Assembly (NCBI RefSeq): GCF_002752635.1
Contig: NZ_AYTW01000041.1
Location: 27,335-91,334 of the forward strand
Direction of reading: 5' to 3'
Length of the DNA: 64,000 nucleotides
DNA from: Mesotoga sp. Brook.08.105.5.1
GTDB lineage: Bacteria; Thermotogota; Thermotogae; Petrotogales; Kosmotogaceae
Part shown: piece by piece, positions 39,219-48,048 of the stretch
Numbering within the stretch: the first letter of the stretch is position 1
Layout: each line of letters starts with the position of its first letter
Translations under genes and position numbers: made by a program
Notes under the pieces: model-generated
Database searches by the model: none
Told to the model about the DNA's origin: nothing
The model's input: the letters and a program-made list of their open reading frames with translations, nothing else

Positions 39219-40130
39219 TTGGAGCAGATTCCAGTTAAACCAATAAGACGGAAAACTACCTTGAACGACGTGTGGAGGGGTAGATCGGGATATCTCTTCA
39301 TTCTTCCGCATTTTGCCCTGTTTGCAGTATTCTTTCTTGTACCGGTTGGCTGGGGCATGTACCTCAGTATGTTCAAGTACAACGTCTTCTCACAGACATT
39401 TATCTGGTTCGACAACTATAAACGCATTCTGAGCGATTGGCTCTTTCTGAAATCTCTTAAGAATACCTTTTTTTACACATTCGGTGTTGTTCCTCTATGG
39501 CTCGGAAAGGCTTTGCTTGTTACAGTGCTCATCTACCCGTTCAGAAAAGGCATAAGAACTTTTTTCAAAGCGGCCTTCTATCTGCCGCATGTAACTTCTA
39601 CCGTCATCATTTCAATGATCTGGCTATGGGTTTTCAATCCGAACTTCGGACTTCTGAACTATTTTATGACCGTTCTCGGGCTGGAACCGGTAGTATGGCT
39701 TGGAAGGTCCTTGACGGCAATGCCATCGCTGATAATTATGCAGGTAATAATGGGGGGAGGTTCGACTATAGTTCTTCTTTCGGCAGCGATGGCATCGATC
39801 CCCGAATACTACTTTGAGGCTGCCACACTGGAAGGCGCAGGCTCATGGACGGTCTTCAGAAAGATCACGGTGCCTTTGTTGAAGCCAACTATCCTCTATG
39901 CTCTCGTTATGGGAACGATCGCGAACTTTCAGACCTTTTCGAATATCTACATTATGACAAGCGGTGGTCCAGAGTTCTCAACAACGACAATTGCCTATTT
40001 GATTTATGAAACTGCCTTCAAGAACTATAACCTTGGGCTTGCTTCTGCAATGTCAATGGTTATGTTCGCAATCCTGGTTGTACTTGGAATAATCCAGTTC
40101 AAGTGGCTGGGATCCAATGTGGAGTATTGA
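39219..40130 (+). CDS. ABC sugar importer permease, MalF-like
   Basis: About 303 residues with six membrane helices. The EAA loop (EYYFEAATLEGAGSWTVFRKITVPLLKP) that docks the ATPase is intact. TTG at 39219 is preferred as start because GGGGTGA lies 5 nt ahead; the GTG at 39210 is part of that same site. It pairs with the next permease. No ATPase is encoded in this cluster, so a shared MsmX-like ATPase elsewhere is implied. Confidence 0.9.
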   Translation: MEQIPVKPIRRKTTLNDVWRGRSGYLFILPHFALFAVFFLVPVGWGMYLSMFKYNVFSQTFIWFDNYKRILSDWLFLKSLKNTFFYTFGVVPLWLGKALLVTVLIYPFRKGIRTFFKAAFYLPHVTSTVIISMIWLWVFNPNFGLLNYFMTVLGLEPVVWLGRSLTAMPSLIIMQVIMGGGSTIVLLSAAMASIPEYYFEAATLEGAGSWTVFRKITVPLLKPTILYALVMGTIANFQTFSNIYIMTSGGPEFSTTTIAYLIYETAFKNYNLGLASAMSMVMFAILVVLGIIQFKWLGSNVEY

Positions 40131-40141
40131 GGTGATCGGTT

Positions 40142-40972
40142 ATGAAAGCAAAGACCAAGACTAATATAAAAAAGGCGATCTCTTTGGTGATTCTCGGAGT
40201 ACTCGCTTCCCTCGCCTTCATTCCTCTATACTGGATGGTGGCCACTGCCTTTACTCAGCCATCTTTGACCATGAAGTTCCCTCCGGATATCATACCAAAG
40301 AATCCTACTCTCCAGAACTTCAAGGACCTTTTCGAAAGGAAGATAATATTCAGATGGACTCTGAACAGCTTCATAGTTGCGGGTACGGTCACACTTGCTC
40401 AGATCTTTGTTTGTGCCATGGCCGGTTACGCCCTTGCAAAGAAGAAATTCCCAGGAAGCAAAGTGATCTTCTCTATATACATTGCATCGATGATGATACC
40501 TACGCAGGTAACACTTGTGCCTCTATACATCCTGATCTCGAAAATGGGTATGGTAGACACATATCAGGCGCTGATCTTGCCTGCGATTGCTGCTCCTTTC
40601 GGAGTATTTCTGATGAGACAGTTTATGGTCTCTGTTCCAACCGAGATCATCGAGGCGGCGAGAATCGATGGTGCAAGCGAATTCAGGACATTCACGAAGA
40701 TAATCGTGCCTATTTCAAAGCCTGCAATGGCGGTGCTGGGGATTTTCACTTTCATGGGGCAGTGGAACAGTTTTCTCTGGCCGCTGATTGTTACTAACAC
40801 TTCGGAGATGAGAACTCTTCAGGCAGGACTCTCTCTCTTGCAGGAACAGGTTCCAATGCAGTATTCGTATCTAATGGCCAGTGCTACTTACTCGGCAATT
40901 CCTATGATCATTGTTTTCCTTGCCTTCCAGAGGTACTTCCTGCAAGGAATTACAGTGGGAGCAATCAAATAG
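40142..40972 (+). CDS. ABC sugar importer permease, MalG-like
   Basis: A 276-residue partner permease with six helices and the EAA motif TEIIEAARIDGASEFRTFTKIIVPISKPA. GAGGTGA precedes its ATG, 11 bp after the MalF-like stop. Together with the binding protein it makes a CUT1-type importer. Confidence 0.92.
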   Translation: MKAKTKTNIKKAISLVILGVLASLAFIPLYWMVATAFTQPSLTMKFPPDIIPKNPTLQNFKDLFERKIIFRWTLNSFIVAGTVTLAQIFVCAMAGYALAKKKFPGSKVIFSIYIASMMIPTQVTLVPLYILISKMGMVDTYQALILPAIAAPFGVFLMRQFMVSVPTEIIEAARIDGASEFRTFTKIIVPISKPAMAVLGIFTFMGQWNSFLWPLIVTNTSEMRTLQAGLSLLQEQVPMQYSYLMASATYSAIPMIIVFLAFQRYFLQGITVGAIK

Positions 40973-40997
40973 GCAGCGGGAAGGGGTGTTTTCGAAG

Positions 40998-42329
40998 ATG
41001 AAGAAGGCTTCTGAGCGGTACATGGTCTTTCCGGAGAACGTTTCAAAAGAGATGCAGCAATCGAACTTCTGGTGCGAGAAGATGACAGATCCAGATGAAG
41101 AGTGGCTGAGTGAGGATGAGATTCATGCTTTCAACGGATCGGTTATCTCACGCGCTGAAGCTTCTGGTCGCGCTGCATTTGCCTGTAAGCTCGAAAACTT
41201 TCCTTTGAGACTTGTGTTTGATGAAGTAAGAGCAATGATCAACGGTTCAATTCCCGAGCACTTCATGCAAACTCCTCTTTTGAGCAATGAAGGAGAGATT
41301 GTCCCTTCGGGAATTCGCGGAGACATCGTTGACAATGCTACCGCTATCCTTGATCAGGATATTGCCGAGAAGTTTGGCATCGTGACTCGGAGGACTCATC
41401 TGAGAGCGCTTCCCACAGATTTCATTTCCTGCGACGAGTATATCGACAATGACCGCCTCCAGTTGACTTCTGTAAGCCTTGGGACACCATTTGTGGTTCT
41501 AGCGCGCAGCAGGGACACTTCGTGGCTTTTCGTTCAAACCCCAGGTTACAGAGGCTGGCTGAAGGCAAATGATTCTGCCGTTACGGAAAGCAGGCTCTCT
41601 GTACAGAACTTCTACCGGTCGAGTAACTTCCTCCTTGCAACTGGCAGCAGAGTAGAGATCGAGCCTGACCCCTTTGAACTAAATTCTTCGGGTTTGTTTC
41701 TGCAAATGGGAGACAAACTCCCTCTTGAGGATCCCGAAGAAAGCGAGAATCTCCATGCGCAAGGACCATTTGGTTGTTTCACAGTCAAGATTCCTGCAAG
41801 AGAGAGGTTGGGCTCGCTGAGTTTTCGAAAAGGCCTTGTGAGAATGAGCGAAGATGTAAGAATCGGGAACTTGAAGCTCACCGGCAGGGAGATATTAAAT
41901 CAAGCCTTCAAGATGCTCGGCGAGCGTTACGGCTGGGGAGGCCTCTACAACAGGAGGGACTGTTCGAGATTCGTTCAGGATATCTTCGCCTCTTTTGGTC
42001 TCGTACTTCCCAGAGATGCTTGGGCTCAGGAAATGCTGGGATCCAAGAACAAAATTCTCTTCGAGGGAAATTCAGAAGAAAGGAAGATTCAGTTGCGGTC
42101 CCTAAGACCCGGAAATCCACTGTATATGCCGGGCCATACGCTGATCTATCTCGGTCAGGACAACGGGAGATTCTTCGCTATTCATGATGGAGCTGGCTAC
42201 AAAGATTCAAAGGGGAAGAAGATTTCAGTGCATGGAGTTTTCGTCGTGGATCTGTCCCTCCGTACAATGAACAGCGATAAGAGCTATCTGGAACTGCTTA
42301 CTTCTGCACTTCAAATAGATAAGGGCTAG
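40998..42329 (+). CDS. cytoplasmic NlpC/P60 peptidase with SH3 domains
   Basis: About 443 residues. An N-terminal helical region, two bacterial SH3-like domains (about 110-200 and 200-290), and a C-terminal NlpC/P60 domain (about 295-430) with catalytic Cys322 (NRRDCSRF), His380 (MPGHTLIYLG) and His396. This order matches the N_NLPC_P60-SH3-SH3-NLPC_P60 enzymes such as YkfC, which cleave gamma-D-Glu-diaminoacid bonds in muropeptides. No signal peptide is seen, which points to recycling of imported wall fragments in the cytoplasm. ATG 40998 or GTG 40986 may start. It follows the importer genes in one run, so the importer may bring in muropeptide-type or amino-sugar substrates (inference). Confidence 0.85.
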   Translation: MKKASERYMVFPENVSKEMQQSNFWCEKMTDPDEEWLSEDEIHAFNGSVISRAEASGRAAFACKLENFPLRLVFDEVRAMINGSIPEHFMQTPLLSNEGEIVPSGIRGDIVDNATAILDQDIAEKFGIVTRRTHLRALPTDFISCDEYIDNDRLQLTSVSLGTPFVVLARSRDTSWLFVQTPGYRGWLKANDSAVTESRLSVQNFYRSSNFLLATGSRVEIEPDPFELNSSGLFLQMGDKLPLEDPEESENLHAQGPFGCFTVKIPARERLGSLSFRKGLVRMSEDVRIGNLKLTGREILNQAFKMLGERYGWGGLYNRRDCSRFVQDIFASFGLVLPRDAWAQEMLGSKNKILFEGNSEERKIQLRSLRPGNPLYMPGHTLIYLGQDNGRFFAIHDGAGYKDSKGKKISVHGVFVVDLSLRTMNSDKSYLELLTSALQIDKG

Positions 42330-42333
42330 GGCT

Positions 42334-42906
42334 CTAGTAGATCAGTTTCAGGAGCATCTCAAATTTTTTCATCTGTTTTTTGCTAATCAGTGGCAAACTC
42401 ATAGGAAAGATGTTTTCAATGTCGTGAACAACCACTGCGAGAGATCTAGCTGTGTAATATGGTTCTTCGGTGACTTCTCTAAACCCTTCTTGCGGCTGCA
42501 TCCAGTATTCCCATGGATCGGGAAGTCTCACAAATGGACTGGACGTTTCAACTTCAAAAACATACCCCATCTGGGGAAGAAGATACCAGTCAATTACACC
42601 CTCAACTTGCATGCGAGCAAAAATATGCCTCGATTTAATAACTGCCCTGGATGTTTTGAGTTGTTCAGCTATCTCGGTGATCTTGGCAGGATCGAGATAC
42701 TTTTCCTCCTCTTCTCTAACGAGACCGCTCCCAGATTTCACGGTCTCAATTAGAAAAATCTCAGATTCATCAACTCCGAGTCTTATTCTCCGCCTATCGG
42801 GATGCTCTAGATACCACTGAATAATCAACTGGTGTCTTTCTGCCTCTTCGATAATTTCTACTGGCAAATCTTTTCCAAAGAGGAACTTTCTCTCGATTTC
42901 AAGCAC
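42334..42906 (-). CDS. CYTH-domain protein
   Basis: About 190 residues of the CYTH (triphosphate tunnel) superfamily. The N-terminal ExExK signature appears as LEIERKFLF, and alternating charged strands follow (RRRIRLGVDESEIFLIETVKSG), with the later acidic strand YVFEVETSS. Members hydrolyse tripolyphosphate or ThTP, or make cAMP. Starts at 42945 (ATG, no Shine-Dalgarno), 42915 (GTG) and 42906 (GTG) are all possible; I prefer 42906 because CYTH proteins normally begin with the ExExK strand. It converges on the NlpC/P60 gene with 4 bp between stops. Confidence 0.75.
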   Translation of the reverse strand: MLEIERKFLFGKDLPVEIIEEAERHQLIIQWYLEHPDRRRIRLGVDESEIFLIETVKSGSGLVREEEEKYLDPAKITEIAEQLKTSRAVIKSRHIFARMQVEGVIDWYLLPQMGYVFEVETSSPFVRLPDPWEYWMQPQEGFREVTEEPYYTARSLAVVVHDIENIFPMSLPLISKKQMKKFEMLLKLIY

Positions 42907-43013
42907 TGCCTTCACACTCCAGATACAGTGTATACGATTATTCATCGGTCATCAAGTTGCGTCTTCAACGTTACTATGTTAGTATGAACCGAATCGCGAA
43001 ATAATGGAGGTTT

Positions 43014-43394
43014 ATGATGGAAGAAAGAGAAGAACTTGAAATGCATGACTGCGACGAATGTACAGATCCTGACTGTGATCATGATCATGGAGAGGATGCT
43101 GAGTTTGACAGATTTACGGTCACAGATGAAGAAGGAGTAGAACATCATTTCGACGTAATTGCCGAGCTTGAGAGCGATGGAAAGCTTTACTGGGTCGTCG
43201 AGGAGTTCTATGAAGAAGGACAGGATGTCTCACTGGCCGGAGAAGAAGATGGGTACATTGTTTTTAGAGTTGAATACGATGACGATGAGAATCCCTACCT
43301 ATATTCCGTTGAAGATGAGGAGTTCGAAGAGGTGAACAAATCCTGGGCTGAACTCGTGAAAGAGATATCGGACGAGGACGACGAAGAAGAATAG
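43014..43394 (+). CDS. DUF1292 acidic protein
   Basis: A 126-residue, extremely acidic protein. A His/Cys/Asp-rich N-terminus (MHDCDECTDPDCDHDHG) could bind metal. The middle fits DUF1292: FTVTDEEGVEHHFDVIAELESDGKLYWVVEE, then YIVFRVEYD and a Glu/Asp tail. Function of the family is unknown. GGAGG precedes the ATG. A strong terminator overlaps its stop codon, so it is its own unit. Confidence 0.82.
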   Translation: MMEEREELEMHDCDECTDPDCDHDHGEDAEFDRFTVTDEEGVEHHFDVIAELESDGKLYWVVEEFYEEGQDVSLAGEEDGYIVFRVEYDDDENPYLYSVEDEEFEEVNKSWAELVKEISDEDDEEE

Positions 43395-43416
43395 GGGACC
43401 GGAGGTCCCCTATTTG
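43392..43416 (+). terminator. Rho-independent terminator of the DUF1292 gene
   Basis: A 9-bp stem TAGGGGACC / GGTCCCCTA with loop GGA, starting at the stop codon itself, followed by TTTGTT. A TATAAT at 43418-43423 directly behind it can serve as the -10 of the next gene. Confidence 0.85.
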
Positions 43417-43442
43417 TTATAATCCTCTATGGAGGTGTTGAC

Positions 43443-44108
43443 ATGATTCTTGCTCTCGGCGTCTTTCTTCCAGAAGTAAGACCTGTGATGGACAGTATGC
43501 TTGTCCTCGAATCGGGCGAGATTCTTGGAAGGCACTACTGCAGAGGAGTAATAGGCAATAACGAAGTCGTGGCCTGCGGAGGGTTTGTGGGCAAAGTCGA
43601 GGTCTCAATGATCACACAAAGGATGATAGATCGATTCAGCCCAAGACTTGCGGTCCTTACTTCGGGTGCGGCTGGGATAGATGAGTCCGTGGAAATTGGT
43701 GACGTTGTAGTCGGCACTGAATTCGAGGAGTACGACACAGTCTTTCCTCTCAGCGAAGGTAAGATGGTTATGAAGGCATCGGACAGTCTTCTTATGAGGT
43801 TCCTCAGAGTATATTTCAAGGCAGGAAAGTTTGGAAAGATTCTATCCGGCGATGCAGTAGTTGCAAACTCATCTATAAGAGATGAAGTGCACTCCTCATA
43901 TGGAGGACTTGCACTTGACATGGATTCGGCACCATTCGCAAAAGTCGCTTACGAGAACGGTTGCGGATTTATCGTCCTGAAGACTATTCTCGACAGAGCT
44001 GACGAACAGTCCAATAGAGACTTCGACAGGAACTTCGCGAATCTTTCGGGAAGGTCCGCGGATCTACTTGTAGAGATAATGAAGAATCACTATATTGATA
44101 GGGAGTGA
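43443..44108 (+). CDS. nucleoside phosphorylase/MTAN-like protein
   Basis: A 221-residue PNP/UDP-phosphorylase superfamily member, closest in pattern to MTA/SAH nucleosidase. It has GGFVGKVEVSMITQRMI, SGAAGIDESVEIGDVVV and the catalytic Asp in LKTILDRAD (D184). The ribose-binding Met-Glu pair of MTAN reads Met160-Asp161 here (LALDMDSAPFA), a conservative change that could alter the substrate. ATG behind GGAGG; TATAAT at 43418-43423 supplies a promoter. It leads a chain of six overlapping genes. Confidence 0.8.
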   Translation: MILALGVFLPEVRPVMDSMLVLESGEILGRHYCRGVIGNNEVVACGGFVGKVEVSMITQRMIDRFSPRLAVLTSGAAGIDESVEIGDVVVGTEFEEYDTVFPLSEGKMVMKASDSLLMRFLRVYFKAGKFGKILSGDAVVANSSIRDEVHSSYGGLALDMDSAPFAKVAYENGCGFIVLKTILDRADEQSNRDFDRNFANLSGRSADLLVEIMKNHYIDRE

Positions 44109-44113
44109 GATCA

Positions 44114-44452
44114 TTGGACTGCATCTTCTGCAAAATCGCCAACGGAGAAATCAAGAGCAGTTACATTGCAGAGAACGAAACTTTCGTGGCATTTGACGAC
44201 ATCAATCCTTCGGCTCCGGCCCATATTCTAATCGTTCCAAGAAGGCATATCGCGAAACTCGAAGAGCTGGCAGAATGTGATGGAGTAGCCGTCAAGAGTC
44301 TGTTCTCACTGGTGAATGAGATCGTCGAGTCAAAAGGAATAAAAAGCAGCGGATACAGGCTCATAGTCAATCAAGGCAGCGATTCCGGTCAGGAAGTCGA
44401 GCATCTCCACTTCCATATACTCGGAGGAAGAAAGCTGGGCAGACTTGGATGA
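44114..44452 (+). CDS. HIT-family nucleotide hydrolase
   Basis: About 112 residues. CIFCKIANGEI at the N-terminus and the histidine triad HLHFHILGG at the C-terminus place it in the HINT branch, which hydrolyses AMP-lysine-type phosphoramidates. I prefer TTG 44114 as start because GGGAGTGAG stands 4 nt ahead, overlapping the end of the upstream gene. The stop overlaps the next ATG as ATGA. Confidence 0.92.
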   Translation: MDCIFCKIANGEIKSSYIAENETFVAFDDINPSAPAHILIVPRRHIAKLEELAECDGVAVKSLFSLVNEIVESKGIKSSGYRLIVNQGSDSGQEVEHLHFHILGGRKLGRLG

Positions 44453-45057
44453 GAGAAGACTTTCGGCACTATTATACGGACCAGACGGAAGCTCCGGAAA
44501 GAGTTAAACCCGCCACGTTCAGGCTGAAGAACGGTCATTCGTATTCCTTTAAGAGTCCGGATGGCGTCTTTGCCTTCGGAAAAGCCGATAGGGCCTCTCT
44601 TATACTGATTGAAAACTGCGTTTTGGACGGCCAAGAGAATCTTCTGGATTTGGGCTGTGGCTACGGGCCAATAGGAATAACCCTCAAACTTGAAAACCCC
44701 GACCTAAAGCTTTTCATGAGTGACACTAATACCAGGGCGGTGACTTTTTCGAAGATCAATGCGAGGGACTTCAATCTGCTAGCTGACATCCGCAAAGGCG
44801 ACCTCTACGATCCATGGGAGGGTTTTCGATTCGATTCGATTCTCTCTAATCCACCCATGGCTGCGGGTAAAGCGGTTTGGGAAAAGCTGATTTGTGAAGC
44901 GCCGAAATTCTTAACTGAAAATGGAAGACTTCAGATAGTCGCCTATCATAATAAGGGCGGGTCGAGACTTGAAGGGATAATGAAAACGACTTTCGGAAAT
45001 GTTATTACTACGACGAAATCAGGCGGTATAAGAGTCTATGTCTCGAGAAAGCTGTGA
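44449..45057 (+). CDS. class I SAM-dependent methyltransferase (RsmC/YbxB-like)
   Basis: A 202-residue Rossmann methyltransferase: SAM loop LLDLGCGYGPIGI, acidic loop FMSDTN, and the catalytic SNPPMAAG, the NPP pattern of guanine-N2/amino-group methyltransferases acting on rRNA. The N-terminal half-domain is short, as in single-domain relatives of RsmC. ATGA overlap with the HIT gene. The exact rRNA base cannot be given. Confidence 0.85.
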   Translation: MREDFRHYYTDQTEAPERVKPATFRLKNGHSYSFKSPDGVFAFGKADRASLILIENCVLDGQENLLDLGCGYGPIGITLKLENPDLKLFMSDTNTRAVTFSKINARDFNLLADIRKGDLYDPWEGFRFDSILSNPPMAAGKAVWEKLICEAPKFLTENGRLQIVAYHNKGGSRLEGIMKTTFGNVITTTKSGGIRVYVSRKL

Positions 45058-45751
45058 TATTCTTCTGTCTCTTGAAGCTGTAACCGTGCATGCCGATGGA
45101 AGAAAGATCCTGGAAAGCTTTTCTTTCGATGTTTCAAAGGCAGAAAGCGTAGCGCTTCTTGGACGAAATGGTTCGGGGAAGACAACCCTTCTTAGAACGA
45201 TTGCCGGCCTGAAAAGATTCAGTTCTGGGAAGATTACTTTAGATGGCGGAATCGGAATGGTCTTTCAGAATCCCGAGTCTGCACTTTTTGGCGCGACCGT
45301 GGAAGAGAATCTTGCCTTTCCGCTTCAATCTCTGCAACTGGACAGGAACAGAATTTTCGAAAGAATCCAGCAATCTGCCAGGAAATTCGGCTTAACGGAG
45401 ATTTTGGATCGAGACATCCTTACGCTTTCGGGTGGGCAGCGTCAGCTCGTATCCATTGCTGCCGCCTTGATTTCGGAACCATCTATTCTGCTGCTTGATG
45501 AACCTCTTTCTATGATGGATAGGCAAGATAGAGAGAGTATACTGCAAACGGTTTCAGAAATTGTCGGTTCAGAGACTTCTTTACTATTCGCAACTAATAG
45601 GTTCTCTGAAGTCGTGGGCTTTGATCGCTTCGTGATAATCGGAAACAGGAGAAAGCTCTTCGACGGGGGTATTGAAGAACTCAAGAGGACTCCTTCGGTA
45701 TTCTATGAAGCCGGGATGTCGGTTCCTTTTGAGATAGTCCAGTCATGCTGA
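45038..45751 (+). CDS. ECF-type ABC transporter ATPase 1
   Basis: A 237-residue ATPase with Walker A GRNGSGKTTLL, Q-loop FQNPESALF (ECF/CbiO pattern), signature LSGGQRQLVS and Walker B ILLLDEPLS. The Met/Asp D-loop SMMDRQD is somewhat unusual. It overlaps the methyltransferase by 20 bp and the second ATPase by 7 bp. ECF ATPases work in pairs with an EcfT scaffold and a vitamin- or metal-binding S protein; neither is adjacent. Confidence 0.88.
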   Translation: MSRESCDILLSLEAVTVHADGRKILESFSFDVSKAESVALLGRNGSGKTTLLRTIAGLKRFSSGKITLDGGIGMVFQNPESALFGATVEENLAFPLQSLQLDRNRIFERIQQSARKFGLTEILDRDILTLSGGQRQLVSIAAALISEPSILLLDEPLSMMDRQDRESILQTVSEIVGSETSLLFATNRFSEVVGFDRFVIIGNRRKLFDGGIEELKRTPSVFYEAGMSVPFEIVQSC

Positions 45752-46533
45752 AGGTTCGTAAAGCATCATTCGCCTATAGGGGACCGGGCAAGGACTCGAG
45801 GATTCCGGCTCTTGAGAAGATTTCGTTTGATTTGAAGCGGGGAGACTTCGTGATACTTACTGGAAGGACCGGTGCCGGTAAGACTACACTTCTCCAGCTT
45901 CTCTGCGGTCTCATCGAACCCGATGAAGGAACAATTGATTGCGAATCCCGCGACCTCTCTTCGATCTCCTCGATGATCTTCCAGTATCCCGAGGATTGTT
46001 TTTTCAACGCCACGGTGAAAGAGGAGATAGAGTTCGGTATCAGGAGATCGGGAAGAAATGCTTCCAGACGTCTGGAAGAAATAGTCGAATCGATAGGCTT
46101 TGATCTTGCCGAGTTCGGAACGAGGAGACCTCTATCTCTTTCCGGCGGCGAACAGAGACTTGTCGCAATCGCCTCGATAATCGCGCTCGATAGAGAGATC
46201 ATCTTGTTGGATGAACCGACATCCGGCCTAGATGAAAAGGCGGTCGCAACCGTACGGCAGATTTTGAACGTAGAAAAGAGTGAAAACAAGACGGTCGTAG
46301 TGGCGACCCACTGGCCGGCAGAGGTTATGGACTTAGCGACACATGTTATGAATCTCAAAGATGGAAGAATTGACTTTTTTGTTACTGTTGCTGACTATGT
46401 TGACCTTAATCTTCATCGGGAGCGACTTGAAGAGAAGGAGCGGTATCTGCTAAACTACTACAAACTTTTCCGCCGCTTCCCTCAAAGCGAAGAAGAGTTG
46501 ATTCTATTCATTAGGAGAGATAAGAGATGTTGA
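45745..46533 (+). CDS. ECF-type ABC transporter ATPase 2
   Basis: A 262-residue partner ATPase: Walker A GRTGAGKTTLL, Q-loop FQYPEDCFF (ECF pattern YPE), signature LSGGEQRLVA, Walker B IILLDEPTSGLD, switch His in ATHWPAE. The C-terminal tail (about 200-262) is charged. Its stop overlaps the ATG of the DUF554 gene by 7 bp. Confidence 0.88.
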   Translation: MLKVRKASFAYRGPGKDSRIPALEKISFDLKRGDFVILTGRTGAGKTTLLQLLCGLIEPDEGTIDCESRDLSSISSMIFQYPEDCFFNATVKEEIEFGIRRSGRNASRRLEEIVESIGFDLAEFGTRRPLSLSGGEQRLVAIASIIALDREIILLDEPTSGLDEKAVATVRQILNVEKSENKTVVVATHWPAEVMDLATHVMNLKDGRIDFFVTVADYVDLNLHRERLEEKERYLLNYYKLFRRFPQSEEELILFIRRDKRC

Positions 46534-47204
46534 ATATTTCTGTCATTGTCAATACCGTCGCTGTAATCATCGGATCATTGTTAGGACTCTTCGGTGGAAA
46601 ACTTCTGAAGGAGCGCTATAGAAAGGTCTTCTTTCAAGTAATAGGACTCCTGACAATGGGTCTGGGAATTAGCATGTTTCTCGATACCAACAGCGTCCTC
46701 GTCGTGCTCGGTAGTCTTATTGTCGGAGGGGCTGTAGGAGAATTCTTTGATATTGAGGAGAAGATAGGGAGGCTTGTGGGCAAGAGAAGCGAAGATGCAA
46801 ACTTCGTCAAGGGATTCATAACTGCTTCGGTTCTCTTCGTTGCAGGCCCGGTGACGGTTATCGGATCGCTACGTGCAGGTCTCTCGGGAGAGAATGAGCT
46901 TATTTACATCAAATCCCTTATGGACGGGATATCATCTGTAATGCTTGCCGCGACTCTCGGGAAGGGTGTGCTCCTCTCTGCAGCAGCAGTATACCTTGTA
47001 CAGGGAGGGCTAGTATCTCTTGCAGGTGTTCTTTGCTTTCTACAGACCCCTCAATACATGGGAGATTTCTCCGGTGTTGGGGGACTAATGCTTCTCGGGC
47101 TGGGAATCAGACTGCTTGAAATAAAAGAAATCAAGGTCGGAAACTTTCTTCCGGCCCTGATTCTGTCACCGATATTTACTTGGGTCTCTATGCTCTTTAC
47201 CTGA
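46527..47204 (+). CDS. DUF554 membrane protein
   Basis: A 225-residue protein with about seven hydrophobic helices, matching the DUF554 (YqgA-like) family: VNTVAVIIGSLLGLFGG at the start, FITASVLFVAGPVTVIGSLRAGLSGE in the middle. The family is putatively a transporter of unknown substrate. Overlap with the ECF ATPase gene hints at a link, but DUF554 is not a known EcfT or S component. Confidence 0.85.
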   Translation: MLNISVIVNTVAVIIGSLLGLFGGKLLKERYRKVFFQVIGLLTMGLGISMFLDTNSVLVVLGSLIVGGAVGEFFDIEEKIGRLVGKRSEDANFVKGFITASVLFVAGPVTVIGSLRAGLSGENELIYIKSLMDGISSVMLAATLGKGVLLSAAAVYLVQGGLVSLAGVLCFLQTPQYMGDFSGVGGLMLLGLGIRLLEIKEIKVGNFLPALILSPIFTWVSMLFT

Positions 47205-48048
47205 AGGCTTCCATCTCAGCAGAAATATCAATCTGCTTTCTCTCATTTGCCAGAACGATCTTCTTTTTGAGAACAGGATGGAGTTCGTGATACGTCTCCT
47301 TTTCGTTCAAGTACAAAACTCCCATAGGAATCTTCTCGCCCCATTCTAGGGCCTTCTTTAAGGCGTTTGGCTTATCGGTGGGATCGTAGTTGCCGTTCTC
47401 TTCACTCACGTCGTAAAGCCTTTCCTTGTAAAACTTGAGCGTATTCACTTTGTTGAAAGTCACACAGGGCTGCATTATATCGACCACGGAAAAACCTTTG
47501 TGATTGAGCGCAGCAGAAACGACCTTGAAGAAGTGTTCCTTGTCACCAGTGAAAGTTCTGCCTACGAAGGCGGCGTCCATCGTTATCGCCAGTGCGAGAG
47601 GATTCAACGGCTCGTTCATAACACCCTGCAGCTGAGAGCTTGTCTTCTGGCCTTTACCGGTAGTCGGAGATCCCTGCCCCTTTGTGAGGCCATAAATCTG
47701 GTTGTCATGAATCAGAACAGTAACGTCGAAATTCCTTCGAATTCCATGAATGAAATGATTTCCACCCTCACCGTACATGTCTCCGTCTCCAGACTCGGCA
47801 ATAACTGTGAGTTCCGGATTCACTGCCTTTATTGCAAAGGCAACTGGAAGGCTTCTTCCATGCAGTCCGTTGAAGAAACTGATATCCAAATAGTGAGGCA
47901 TCTTGGCGGCTTGCCCTATTCCGGTTACCATCACAAAATGAGACTTATCTACCCCCATCTCCTCGAGAGTGCTCGCAAGATTCATTCTGAGGGGGAAGTT
48001 CCCGCATCCGGGACACCATGCCGGGTCAACTTCTCTCAAAAAACTCAT
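47197..48048 (-). CDS. korB: 2-oxoacid:ferredoxin oxidoreductase beta subunit
   Basis: A 283-residue thiamine-diphosphate-binding beta subunit. PAWCPGCGNF supplies cluster cysteines at the N-terminus, and GDGDMYGEGGNHFIHGIRRNFDVTVLIHDNQIYGLTKGQ is the TPP/Mg motif. It oxidatively decarboxylates a 2-oxoacid with ferredoxin as acceptor, together with the alpha subunit it overlaps by 4 bp (ATGA). No separate delta ferredoxin gene is adjacent. Substrate (2-oxoglutarate, pyruvate or branched-chain) is undetermined; the two-subunit form favours the KorAB type. It converges on the DUF554 gene. Confidence 0.9.
   Translation of the reverse strand: MSFLREVDPAWCPGCGNFPLRMNLASTLEEMGVDKSHFVMVTGIGQAAKMPHYLDISFFNGLHGRSLPVAFAIKAVNPELTVIAESGDGDMYGEGGNHFIHGIRRNFDVTVLIHDNQIYGLTKGQGSPTTGKGQKTSSQLQGVMNEPLNPLALAITMDAAFVGRTFTGDKEHFFKVVSAALNHKGFSVVDIMQPCVTFNKVNTLKFYKERLYDVSEENGNYDPTDKPNALKKALEWGEKIPMGVLYLNEKETYHELHPVLKKKIVLANERKQIDISAEMEAFR

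Noticed and set aside
43017..43110. His/Cys/Asp-rich start of the DUF1292 protein as a zinc-finger regulator
   Set aside because: Cysteine spacing fits no known finger and there is no DNA-binding fold; metal binding remains only a possibility.
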